A stretch of 64,000 bases of DNA, taken from positions 23,927,802 to 23,991,801 of the forward strand of contig CM028931.1 of assembly GCA_016801845.1 (NCBI GenBank), read 5' to 3'. Each line of letters begins with the position of its first letter. Position 1 is the first letter of the stretch. The position numbers and the translations under genes are program-made. This document shows positions 44,563 through 55,896 of this stretch, one piece after another. This DNA comes from Polydactylus sextarius (lineage: Eukaryota; Chordata; Actinopteri; Polynemidae). The notes beneath the pieces were generated by a model that worked only from the letters and a program-made list of their open reading frames with translations, was not told the DNA's origin and searched no databases.

Positions 44563-45005
44563 AGTAGTGATGTGTCGTTCGCGAACGAGCCGGCTTTAAG
44601 AGCCGATTCTTTGTCATGAACGAGAAGAGCCGACTCCTGCTCAGCTCTGCTCCATGCAGGCAGGGGCGGGACTGTATTTTGATGGGCACACCATGCGGCC
44701 AATCACATGTGAGGACAGACAAAGATTATTATGTCATCATCATTATGTAAAATAAGGAAAGGGGGGCAGACGCCCCGAAGAAGTGTAGTGGTACAGGCCA
44801 ACTAACTAAGTATTGTTAGTAACTAAAATGCATAAAAATAAGGCCTTTATGAAAACTGCTTACCAACACAAAATCCATTCATAATTGCTAAATTAGGCTA
44901 AAATATAAGGCTCGGAGTGATAGTAAATGAAGAGCCATTTGGAAGCTGTAAGAGCCGGCTCTTCTAAGGAAGCCGAGCAAAAAGAGCCGGACTTACTATC
45001 ACTTA
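44563..45005 (+). mobile_element. hAT-like element family E, copy 2
   Basis: Starts AGTGATGTGTCGTTCGCGAA and ends GAGCCGGACTTACTATCACT, the inverse order of copy 1. Many AGAGCCG and CGGCTCT motifs form small internal inverted repeats. No coding capacity was seen. Confidence 0.65.
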
Positions 45006-46640
45006 AGAACACGTGAATGTGAATGTTTATCATTCCTTTCGCAGAAACATCTAATGGCGAATCACCTCTTCAGTTAGGACCTGAGAAAGCCAACAAGACT
45101 CCAGGAAAAGAGGTGTGGGAGTCGTAAAGCTGCAAATAACAGCCCGTGCATTTATTTTCCCAAATGACTCGACGGACCCTGCGGCACCCTGGTGGCACAG
45201 AGTGCGGTGACGGACTGGTAATCTGGAATTTCGGGCAGGTGCCAGTCCATCCAGATTCCCAGTCCGGTCACTGACTGTGGCGCTTCGGTATCGTTACGTT
45301 TTTAAGTCATTCATTGACGTTTGTCAATGGAAACTTGTAGGTTAACCCTACATTCTACCGTCAGACGCTGACGTTTTCCGTGCGTGAAAAGAAGAATAGA
45401 ACGTAGCTTTTAGGTAACGGTCTGTGTGGAGAAAACGAGGAGAAAAATCAGACCCGGCCTTTATTTGAGACCGACGCTCCTTGAACAAATCCAATGTAGT
45501 ACTGTTCCCATGGGCCACTAGGCCTGGTGTTCCTTGTCTTCCTCCTGTCACCTTCCATTTTCAGTGGCCTGTAATATTTTTTGTGATACTTTTTTGGCAT
45601 CAAACCACTTTTTCTTAACTTCCACCACTCTCTGAACCTCAGAGGACACCCTGAGGCTTTTCTAGCTTCTACCACCGAAACAATCATTTCATTTCGATTT
45701 CTGCTGTTGTGAAACTCCAAATCCTTCAACCATGACCATCAGCTTTCATCTAAATTATTAAGGCTCCAAATGATTAATGTATTTTATGGAAAAAATATTT
45801 GGTTTTGGTTCAGGGTAGATTCTTTATGATTATAGCCACACATTTCAGTTCCCCAACATTACTGAAATTACAGGAGCAGCAAAAACCTGCAAATAAACAA
45901 AAAATATCCACGACCAACTGTGATGGAGTGTGTCATCGTCAACGGAACACATTGCTCCCATGAAGTGCAAGAGGATCATATTTGTTTCAGGGGATTTGGT
46001 GTCTTCATCTAGACGACGAGGCAGCCGGAGCCATCTGCCGCCGCTGACCTGCACCAGCTGCTCTGGTTGTGTAGCACAGGTTGTAGTTACACACGGGGAT
46101 GTCGGAAAATGCCGACGCAACAGTAGCGACTCAGCATTCGTTAGAGAGTGAACTTAAAACTAACCCTAAAGCCAGTTGTCCCCTAAGAATTCTACGATGA
46201 TCGTTAATTAAAATAGGCATGAATATAAAGAATTGTAGACATCCATGTTCAAGAGAGTCTCCAGGTCACAAGTAGCAAAGTGCAGGGTCCCGTAGGCCAT
46301 AACCCTTCGGCATCTGCAGGTCTTCTGGTGACACTCTCTTAGATCCCTAATAGGGCATCGGTTTACTAATAGAAGATGCTCTGAGCTTCTTTCACATGGG
46401 AATCCTCAGCCCTTGACCTTCATCATCTGTTGGGGACGTCTTGGTTTCAACTTTTCAGTCATCCTGTTTCAAAGATAAGAACCACCGCTGAGAACAGAGC
46501 GGACCCCACTCAAGCTGGTCCAGCGAGGGGGGGGTGGATTATGGGATGGTTCATCATATGAATTCATTATCTCTGCTGACCCGGTGGAGAAAAAGCAGAT
46601 CAATGCTGATCAGCATTAATTGCTCATTATTTAGTTCAGT
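45006..46640. other. Intergenic stretch with one hairpin and weak coding traces
   Basis: Contains the imperfect hairpin at 45198-45290 and, on the minus strand near 45570-45640, a short frame reading EVKKKWFDAKKVSQKILQA that recalls Myb/SANT-like domains. The frame is interrupted on both sides. No other feature recognised. Confidence 0.4.
45198..45290. repeat. Imperfect hairpin
   Basis: GGTGACGGACTGGTAATCTGG pairs with TCCAGATTCCCAGTCCGGTCAC (21 and 22 bases with a bulge), loop about 30 bases. Structured, but no known ncRNA family is recognised. Confidence 0.6.
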
Positions 46641-46644
46641 TTCC

Positions 46645-46770
46645 ATGGGATGCACCGAATCCAGGATTCGGATGAATTTTTTGGCTTTTTGACAAGGTTC
46701 GGTTTCTGCCGAACCATAGAACATCGATCATACCGAACCCTGCATTTACCCTACATTAAGGTGTTTACCT
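46645..46770. mobile_element. hAT-like fragment (GATGCACCGAAT)
   Basis: GGATGCACCGAATCCAGGAT, TTCGGATGAAT, TTCGGTTTCTGCCGAACC and ATACCGAACC. The GGGATGCACCGA-type terminus with TTCGG palindromes is a well-known fish hAT pattern (memory). The right boundary is not seen. Confidence 0.55.
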
Positions 46771-46849
46771 AGGCGGCCCGTTTGAACGCAGTAGAAAGTG
46801 AAAATGGAACTGACCAATTTAAGGCCGATATATACTGTACATTTAAACT

Positions 46850-47400
46850 TATTAGGGGCCGGGCAGCCTAAGCTGGCAGGACCCTATTGTTTTCCGGGAT
46901 GTTCTTCTTCTTCTGAGGAAATCCTATTTCCCATATGCGAATAATGACCAAATTTTGCACAAAGGTCCAGTCCAATGCCAGATTGCATCAGCTGCAAAAA
47001 CAGTTTGATAGTCCTGATGGTGGCGCTACAGCAAACCGTTAAAATTCAACATTTTGAAAATTCACAACAAATCAACCGTATATGCTACAGATTTGCAACT
47101 TTGACCAAACTATAGCCCCAATACTGAAGAATTTTTTGTACATTTAAGCCCAATTGCAAATTATGAAGTCAATCAAAAGTTTTCAAAAACTGTTAAACAT
47201 ATTAAACCTACCTACTCCTACAGTTTTTGCTCAATTGACACCAATGCTACAGAGCATCATCAGACCATCCTATATGAACGATCTACACAGATTTTACATT
47301 TATCAAAAATTGAGCCTACAGTGCATCAAAATGTTTGACCATAAACTGGATTTTAAACATATACTTCCACATTCTTGCTAAATACATTTTCAGTGTTCAT
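46850..47400 (+). mobile_element. Common teleost repeat (ATTAGGGGCCG)
   Basis: Starts TATTAGGGGCCGGGCAGCCT, AAGCTGGCAGGACCCTATTG, then TTCTTCTTCTTC and, further on, TGGTGGCGCTACAGC. This order is familiar from many fish genomes (memory; class unknown to me). It probably extends to about 47900. The plus-strand frame at 47154-47381 lies inside and is not supported as a gene. Confidence 0.55.
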
Positions 47401-48671
47401 AAAAAAATTTTTACAAAATTTCTGAGTCATGGTAGATGACATTTGGAAAATATCAGAATTTTATGTCAAAAGCTGAATTTTTTACAGTGTTTTGAATTTT
47501 GCTCTCACGCGAACAATTGGAGTCAATGCAAAAATGGTATTTTTAAACTTCAGTTTTTCACTTATGGAACCAGTGAATCATTTTTAAAAACAAATGACCA
47601 ACATCTCAGTGCTGTCTAGATGCAGTTTGTTTATTTTCAGATTATTGTCTTAATAACTGAATATTTGATACCCATTTGAAATCTGCCTTTACACGCTAAC
47701 AGCTGCTGTTTTACACGCAAGTGACTGAATGGATTAGTCAATTTGTGAAGCTACATGTGCCATTTCCACTTGGCAATTAGTTCAGTGAGGTAGAGGATTT
47801 TTCTTGGTGTTAAAGAATGTGAGTTCAACCCTCAGCTGATGTAAAATACACATTAGAATGTCACTTTCTTTCGTTTCCCCTGAGGTTTATGGGCTTTAGT
47901 AAGACTTTGGAATACCGGGTCATTCTGTTAACTTTGTAAATCATATTTCTTCTTGAAAATGTGTTTTCATATTTATTTTCTATTTAGTATATTTACTATT
48001 TTTCTTTCTTTCTTTTTTAAATCTACTTTCATTGGTTGTCTTTCTTTTACCTCACAGTTATTACTCTTATATTATTTCTACGCAATCACAAAGTAAGACT
48101 GTGCTTATTCCGAGCAGTTATTGTAGCAATTGAGTCGCAATTGCATTTCACTGCCGTGGTACTCGTCTGTTGTCAATGCGTCTCGAGCAGCGGATTCACT
48201 TAGTCATAAAATACTGAAGCTACTGTCTGTCCACCACCACAAGGCTGAGCTTTGAACCTTATGAGTGTGTTTTCCCAGTATGTACGACCAGATGTGGTCT
48301 TTAAATGTCATTATTGATTAGGTTAAGGTCATTCTTAGTCTCTTAGAGTCTCTCCTTCCCTCCATCCCCCTCTCTCGCGCACATATGTCAAGCAGGGACT
48401 AATGAAATACCTTTTAACCTTAGTTTCTAAATCATCCATATCAATATTTAAGCAGCGACAAGCAACTGTGTCATGCAAAGATTGTACTCCCTATGTAGAG
48501 AATGTGTAACACGCTTGCCTGTCATCAGGCTTAGGGAGTAACGGTCACGTAATTAGGATACAAAAAATACGTAACTGTATTCCTCTACAGTTACAGAAAA
48601 AAGACATACTCAGATTATAGTTACATTTAGTGAAAATGGGGAATATTTAGCAGAATTATAATTTTAACCTC

Positions 48672-49125
48672 TTCTTTCAAACCCCCCCCCCCTCATGACC
48701 GACCGGGAGCAAAGTGGGTCAAATTTGATTTCACGGCATGTATTATATCCTCAGTAACGTCAGAATCTCAGCTGATCAAAGCCGATACAAACCATTTCCA
48801 CAAGCACCAAACACAGCTAAAGCAATAAACGAGTAAAGAGCAAGTAAACAAACTCCACAAAAAGACATCAACACAAACAGTGACCCCCCTCCATGTGGCG
48901 CTTTGTAGACAAACAAGCAACGTCTCTGCTAAGAGCGGAGGTCTCCTAGAGTCTAAAACAAGTTTAATCGAAATCCGTCAAAAACTGACTGGACCGGAAT
49001 CCTTGAATCCTGCCTTACCTTTGCCGTCCGTCTTGTTTACGATAACGGCACATTTCCTAAACAACTCCACCTCCCAGGATGCTTTGTGAGCAGTTCAAAG
49101 GTCAAAAATCCTGCTCTTGCCTAGT
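48672..49125. mobile_element. TTAA-adjacent repeat family H, copy 2
   Basis: Begins TTAACCTCTTCTTTCAAACC and aligns block by block with 12406-12890, including GTCTCTGCTAAGAGCGGAGG and CTCCCAGGATGCTTTGTG. It sits inside a larger element (48533-50085). Confidence 0.6.
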
Positions 49126-49228
49126 AACAGGGTGTGATTGAACAGATGGGAATAGCATAGACATATTACACTAAAACTAGAATGATAATGATAATAGGAT
49201 AATGTAATAAATATAGTTTCATTGTGTC

Positions 49229-49510
49229 ACAACTGAACTATGGACCTGAACCCAAAAGAACAACTCCACAGACACAAAAGTTACAAAATAAAGGTTTATT
49301 AAACGACCAACAAAATAAGAATCACTCTTTACAGAGGAAAAACTCAACAAAACACTAATCTCAGAATTCAAAACGTCACAAAACTAAGACTAGACTAAGT
49401 GAAGAAAAGCTTAACAGAAAATCACTCTTAGGGAGGCTAGACTATGAAAAGGAAACAAACAGAAAATTACTCTACAATGAGGAATCGGAATGGCCGATGT
49501 GACCTGAAAT
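49229..49510 (-). mobile_element. LTR-like or retroelement end inside the nest
   Basis: Plus-strand start TGTCACAACTGAACTATGGA, then CCTGAACCCAAAAGAACAAC and AAATAAAGGTTTATTAAACG. On the minus strand this gives AATAAACCTTTATTTT followed by GGGTTCAGGTCC and a TTGTGACA end, the usual layout of a fish LTR 3' end (memory). A partner LTR was not found. Confidence 0.45.
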
Positions 49511-49830
49511 GAGAGGGGAGTGACACTTTCAAAATAAAACATCAAATCACCAGCCAACATCGACACAGGACAACACTGAATAAATTAACTTAACGCTTTT
49601 TAACTGCCTAAATTTGCTTTCTTCAATGTATTTTATAAGGTTACATCGTTCCGTCGTCTTACAGAATGCACAGAAGTTAGGTCGTTTTATTGATATTTAT
49701 TTTTCTTTTGTCGTCTCTAGAATATTTGGTGTTGAAGTAATCCAAAAGCAATTGAAATTAATCAAGTTACATTACTTTAATATTGTGGCTCTTGCTGAAT
49801 GCATTTTTTTAACAGGTAACTAGTAACTGT

Positions 49831-50036
49831 CAGAGGTGGGAACGTCCAGCTTCAGAAAGTAAAACTCCTGCTACATTCCTTCTCCAATCATTCACATGAA
49901 CCACCTGGTTCTAATTAGCATCAATTCTTCAGGCAGGTAGATCAGCTAATAAATGAGATCACCTGTGTTAAGTGCAAAGGTAGCACCAAAACATGGCAGG
50001 ACTTTTACTTTCTGAAGCCACACATTCCCACCTCTG
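49831..50036. mobile_element. hAT MITE (CAGAGGTGGGAA) with 8-bp target duplication
   Basis: A 206-bp element. Termini begin CAGAGGTGGGAACGTCCAGC on the left and, complementing the right end, CAGAGGTGGGAATGTGTGGC. Similarity continues through CTTCAGAAAGTAAAA, about 40 bp in total. GTAACTGT occurs at 49823-49830 and 50037-50044, a perfect 8-bp target duplication. CAGAGGTG termini are those of Tol2-like hAT elements. It interrupts the host element at 48533-50085. Confidence 0.93.
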
Positions 50037-50809
50037 GTAACTGTATCAGAATAGATTTTTAGAGTTACCCTCCCAACCTTGCCTGTCATAGCGTAGCTGC
50101 CTGCTAACGCATTTCGCTGTATCGGTTAAGAATGGACCCAGCAGACATCATGTTTCCCTACCAAAGGGCTTCTCAGCCACCCGGCAGTGTCCCTGTCAGC
50201 TATCGGACTTGCCTCCATCGAGCTGTTCGACGCTCTGCCTCCCTGTGGACCAACCTCTGGCTAGCTAACATCTATCATGTCTCCCTATTGACTAGAGATC
50301 CATCTCACAGCCGTCAAGCTGTCTCCCGAGCTAGTTAGTGATCGGTCTGTCTCCCAGTCAGCTACTTTTCAGACTGCAAGCCTTCAAACCTGGACCCTAG
50401 TGGGCACATGTCCCGCCAGCTAGAATAGCTAGTCGACAGTCCTAAATGGTAAATGGATTGCATTTAGATAGCAATAATTTAAAGTCCATTTACCATTTTG
50501 CCATGCAACTACCACTTCTTCTAACCTGACACCTTGGCCTAGGCCTATAGTGGATCTGTCATCTGTTGGCTGCCATTTTTAATTGGCTACAGCATCCAAG
50601 TTTGCATGCAGTATTGTGCTACCTGGTGTTAGTCTGAGCACTCATTAATTAAATTGTGAATTAAACCATGGGTATACCGTTAAAAGTTGCAAAAAATTTA
50701 AGATGGATGCATTTTTTTGACAATTGACAATTCAGCTTTCGTGAATTCAGTCTTTCTCTCGGGCATCTTTCTGGTTTAGATTCAGCATTTTGAAATGAGT
50801 GCTATCAAA

Positions 50810-50812
<3 letters not shown>

Positions 50813-50844
<32 letters not shown>
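50813..50844. repeat. (TA)n microsatellite
   Basis: About 15 AT units followed by an inverted pair GGTAGAGTCC and GGACTCTACC at 50848-50872. Confidence 0.95.
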
Positions 50845-50847
<3 letters not shown>

Positions 50848-51858
50848 GTAGAGTCCAAATGGACTCTACCAAAGGAAGAAATTTGACGTAAACCGCCATC
50901 TTTACGAAAAACGTCCGAGTGCCCTTGTAGGAGGGGGTCTTTGTACTATGGGTTCCAAGAGGGACACCCAAGAGACCCAGACCCATAAACCTACCCAAGT
51001 AAAGAGGTTGTGGCTTCCCCAAATTCCCGAATTCTTCTTCCCACTTGTTTTTCTGAACTGTGGGAAGAAGAACTAACAATGGGATTTAGGTGCTGTTTTG
51101 GAAGATAAAGTTAGGAAAGACAGGAGGTAAAGGACAAGAACTGATCCAGAGCCATTCCCCTATTATATATATCCACTCTACTTACAAATGTACACAGTGA
51201 CACGGATTATAATCTATGATCGAGTAGGTATGTTTTATTCGACGTGGTAGCTTGGCCCTAGATTTGGCCTCAATCTTTGTATGTTGTTACTTTTACTTTC
51301 TTACTTACTTCTTGTCTTGTAGTTTGTTTGTTTTTTTCGTTAATGTGCTGCTTTTCTTGGCTTTCTGCCGCGACTCGCTTGTAAAAGAGATGAGTAAAAA
51401 GAATAACGATACCAATGGAACTGTAGAGCACAAACCAACCTGACGCAGGCAGTCACTGCTCTCTATAGTGTCCATAGTGAGAATGGCTGCAGCCTACGCT
51501 GGTAAATGCTGGCCTCTGTTGGTTGATTCGCTATACTGTCAATACCCATTCCCAAAGTCATGCTTCCTTTTCTTATTTAATTATGATATTAAAATGATTA
51601 GCGTTTCGATGAAACTGTCACTGACGCAACCTGAATAAGTCATGGGCCAGTGTGACTTGTGTGTCTACTTTTTACCTATACAACACACACACAAACACAC
51701 CCTCATCCACTCTGTTTTACATGTTATTTGTTTCCTTATGCTTCATATCCCAAACGTCTTCAAATCAGTATTAGTGCGTGTGCACACTCGTATACACGAA
51801 AATACTTTTCTCATGTATCATTGTACTGTAGGCCCGGGAGCTTCGTTACAATTCGACC

Positions 51859-51860
<2 letters not shown>

Positions 51861-51920
<60 letters not shown>
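51861..51920. repeat. (TG)n microsatellite
   Basis: About 30 TG units. The CVCVCV and HTHTHT frames across it are translations of the repeat. Confidence 0.98.
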
Positions 51921-51921
<1 letters not shown>

Positions 51922-52264
51922 AGCTTGAGGGGACTCATTTAGTTTTAATTTGAAATGGGATTTCTGTGTCTCTGTCTGCTCAGCGAAACCAAACAACTGA
52001 ACAGAGGAGGAAAAACTGGAGAAAGAAAAAAAAAAAAACTATCTTTATTATTAATATTATCATTATTATTATTTCTTGCACTTTTTCTGTATTTCATCAT
52101 ATAATATAAAATATATAATTAATTTTGATGTCATATTTGATTTCAATATTTCATTTTAATTCCATTTCAGTTTTAAAAATTGATTTTATTCAGTGAATAT
52201 TTCATGTTTTTATTAATTAATTTTGCACTTGTTTATTCATTTTGAAGAAATTAAATAAATAAAT

Positions 52265-52335
52265 GGTAATAGAATAGAATATATTTGATTTGTCCCGCCA
52301 AGGGGGAATTGATGTGTTTGACAGCGTAAAAAACA
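52265..52335 (+). mobile_element. Non-LTR retrotransposon-like 3' tail, plus strand
   Basis: Plus-strand partner of 2460-2530: AATAGAATAGAATATATTTG, TTGTCCCGCCAAGGGGGAAT and TTTGACAGCG. Confidence 0.5.
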
Positions 52336-54264
52336 TGAGATTATATTAACAGGGAAGTAAAATAAATAGTTTGTAGTTTGTCCAGAGATAAGGAGGAAGG
52401 CTAGTGGATGCGACGTTTTCAGCCGGGATGTGACAGAGTTCACAAGTTGCTGTAGCGCCGCCCGACTGACTTCTTAGAACTTCTTCCAGATGTAGAACGA
52501 CCAAACCCTAACAGCAAACAGCTCAATGTCCTGTGAGCAGCGCTGCTCAGTAAACACCACATCCTTCCTCTTGTCTGTCTTGTTAGCCTCCCTGTCCTCT
52601 GACAAATCTCAGTGAGACACATGATGCTGCTGTGTAGCCGGTTAGCGCTATGCGTTCTTCATCTTATGGCCGGTATGGGCCGTCCCATCGTCCTAGAAAC
52701 GTAGCTGTATCTTTGGTCGTGGCTCTAAAACGGTGGTCTTACATCGCGCCGTGAGACAGGTTCAAGGACGGCCGTTGTCAGCGTCTTACGAGCACAGATA
52801 ACCCGCGCTGAAAATTCTAGCGGCGTCAGAAATTCAGGACGACTATCTCACAGTGTGACAGCAGCTATGACCCACGTCTACTAATCAGCCAATAAAAATG
52901 CAGCAGGAAGTGACGCGAGGGACACCGCGACACCGGCACTAAACCCAAACAAATGAACGCTTGACATGGTAACTGTGGTGGTGCCAAACGTATCGGTTTT
53001 CGGTAACTATGGCGGTGCAGATGAATGACGTATGCTGATGACGTTGCATATTGACGTGACCTGCACACATCAAACTTGACACTGTACCCAAGTTTATTAG
53101 ATCCACGTCGCATAGTGTGTCATGCAGTGATCTTATAAGATTGATACAATCGTACAGTGTATAGGGGCCATAATGAGAAGAGATCATACATTCCCCATAG
53201 ATATAGACATAATGATGGTTTGTAATGTCTTTTTCTCCTCATGACGCTTTACTCCTGCTCTGCATCTTCATTATCTCGACCAGGATCTGGGGTCTTTTGC
53301 TGGGGTCGTATCAGCTGATCACTGGTGTAACAATAGGCTAACGACTCTCACAATATAAGAAAAGAAGAGAAAAAAAGCTAGAACTGAATTGATTTGATAA
53401 ATTCTGACTCAGATTGTTTCTCATGGACTTAGTGTTTCCTCTCTAGTGTTGCTTTTGACCACCCTGACCTGCAGGTGTCACCAGAGAACAATGTGTGGAG
53501 CTTTTAGAAAGCAACCACCAGTCACATCTCCATCTACATCTTGTGGTTTTTAAGCAAAACTATACATCAGCTATATTATATATATTGCAAAAATGGGAAC
53601 TCTAACCTCTAAGGAAAAAAAAAGGTGATTGACCGAAGGGTTATGGTTTCTTTTATCATGAATAAATGTAATAGTTGTGTTGCAATTTCAGTGTTATTAC
53701 ATGAAATCGCATTTATAACATTTTATTCTATTTTATCTAGGAGACTGTGTCATTCAAAGTAGCGAAAATCAATAAATAAATGTAAATAAATGAACACAAA
53801 CGGTAGAAAATGAAACTAAACTATAAGCTATTGAATTTATTAGTTGGATCCATTGGACTTCGCAAAGACAAATCAGCATCAACGTCCACTTCAGTCACTC
53901 CTTCTTTCTTTCTTTCAACCTGAGTGGTTTGAATAAATCCATATAATCCAAATAGTCCTAAAACAATAAGCTACATATTGAATCAGTACAGTCAGACCGT
54001 GCCTCACAAATACTTTCCATTTTCCGAGAACACAGAACTCAGAATGAAACCCTGATGTCGGTGAGTCACGTCAGTTGACAGTCTGGTAAATCCAATTTTG
54101 TTGAAGGGAAGTCTCACTGCGCTCTCTCATTCCAGCACTTTTGCCGCTGGAATGTAATTTAAACTTGTGGGCGCTTATTTATTGACATGGATTCTACTCA
54201 TCGTGAATCGCAAACAGTGGGACAGACACGTTAAGACAACAAACGTGATGATAAGCATTCTTGG

Positions 54265-55896
54265 TTTTTTTTTTTTTTTTTAACTCACAAATTTGCGAGA
54301 ATGACCGCCTCACACAACATAATCCCTTACATACTTGCAACATTATAAAGTTGCAAATTTGCAAGGAAAAAAAAAGGCAAATTTGCAAGAAAAAAAATCC
54401 CAAATTTGTGAGAAGAAAACTTACAAAATTGCAAGAAAAAAATCCCAAATTTGAAAGAAAAAATCTCACAAATCTGAAAAAAAAAAAAAAATCCCAAATT
54501 TGTGAGAAGAAAACTTGCAAATTTGAGAGAAAAAAATCCCAAATTTGTGAGAAAAAAAATTTGCAAATTTTCAAAGAAAAAACCTCCCAAATTTGCGGGA
54601 AAAAAACTTGCACATTAAAAAAAAAAACCTCCCAAATTTGTAAGAAGAAAACTTACAAAATTGCAAGAAAAAAATCCCAAATTTGCGAGAAAAAATCTCA
54701 CAAATTTGAAAGAAAAAAAAAAATCCCAAATTTGTGAGAAGAAAACTTACAAAATTGCGAGGAAAAAAAATCCCAAATTTGCGAGAAAAAAAAATTGCAA
54801 ATTTTCAAAGAAAAACTCACAAAATTGCAAGAAAAAAATCCCAAATTTGAAAGAAAAAATCTCATAAATTTGCAAGGAAAAAAAATCCCAAATTCGTGAG
54901 AAAAAAACTCACAAATATTTGAGGAATAAATTCCCAAATTTGCAAGAAAAAATCTCGCAAATTTGCGAGAAAAAAAATCCCAAATTTGTGAGAAAAAAAA
55001 ACTGCAAATTTTCAAAGAAAAAACTCGCAAATTTGTGAGGAAAAAAATTATTTCAACATGTTATTTCAACGTTATCCCTTAAATATTTGTGACATTACAA
55101 AGATGCAAATTTCCAACTTTATAGTGTCACAAATATCTGGGTCTATTTCTTGGACCATGGGGACCATGCAGGTCCTGCATCACCCTGTTTGGGTTCATTA
55201 TTGTTTTCATGGTAATTTTAATAATAATTACGGTAGATAATAGCTTCTGCGAAAAATATAGTCCCCTAACTGACAGATCGAACTTTATTCAAAGCAACAT
55301 TGAACGTGAACGTTAAACTGGACGTTGCCGTTAATAATGAAATGGGACTTTTCCCTGTCAAGGAAAATGAACTTTTCGCTTCTGATTGACAAATTTGTGA
55401 GAAGAAAAATCCCAAATTTGCAAGAAAATTTCAAATTTGGACGTTTTTTCTTGCAAATTTGCAAGTTTTCCTCACACTCGCAAATTTGCGAGAAACAAAA
55501 ATCACAAATTTGCAAGAAAAAAACGTACAATTTTGCGAGAAAAACCTCCCAAATTTGCAAGAACAAAACTCCCAAATTTTTGAGACAAAACTTGCAAATT
55601 TGGACATTTTTTTTGTCTTGTGAATTTGCCAGTTTTCCTTACACTCCCAAATTTGCGCGAAACAAAAATCACAAATTTGCAAGAAAAAAACTTGCAAATT
55701 TGGGAGGAAAAAAATCCCACATTTTTTGAGAAAAAAAACTCAAAAGTTTGTAAATCAACAAATAAATTTGGTTGACTTCAAAATGTCACAAATATCGGAG
55801 TTTTTTTCTCGTAAATTTGTGACTTTTTCTCGGAATATAACCCACCCCATCTTTCTGGAAAAAAAAAAAGACTTGTGGCCCTAATACGCCGTCGTA
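54265..55896. mobile_element. Foldback family B, copy 3 (expanded arrays)
   Basis: Two arrays of units such as CAAATTTGCGAGAAAAAAAT (54285-55050 and 55385-55850) flank a core at about 55075-55385 that matches copy 1. The right terminus CCCTAATACGCCGTCGTA is intact. The left terminus is replaced by a poly-T run. Reading frames across it on both strands, rich in KFARKK or FFLANL, are translations of the array and not genes. Confidence 0.8.

Larger units (their letters stand above)
48533..50085. mobile_element. Host element of a transposon nest
   Basis: Left end AGGGAGTAACGGTCACGTAA with ACGTAACTGTATTCC. The right end, read on the minus strand, is GGGAGGGTAACTCTAAAAAT with CTGATACAGTTAC. These look like the two inverted ends of one element (GGGAGTAAC type, memory of teleost repeats). 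Three other repeats lie between them: 48672-49125, 49229-49510 and 49831-50036. Confidence 0.5.
50340..54264. other. Intergenic DNA, simple repeats and one LINE tail
   Basis: Apart from the listed TA and GT arrays, the LINE-like tail at 52265 and an AT-rich part at about 52020-52260, no feature was recognised. Numerous reading frames of 60-110 residues lack family motifs. Confidence 0.45.

Noticed and set aside
52640..52980. GC-richer stretch considered as a promoter or CpG island
   Set aside because: CpG density is only moderately raised over about 300 bp and no transcript or exon could be linked to it.
54194..54737. Lysine-rich and phenylalanine-rich frames of 139 and 158 residues
   Set aside because: Translations of the AAATTTG-type array on opposite strands; no non-repetitive coding part.
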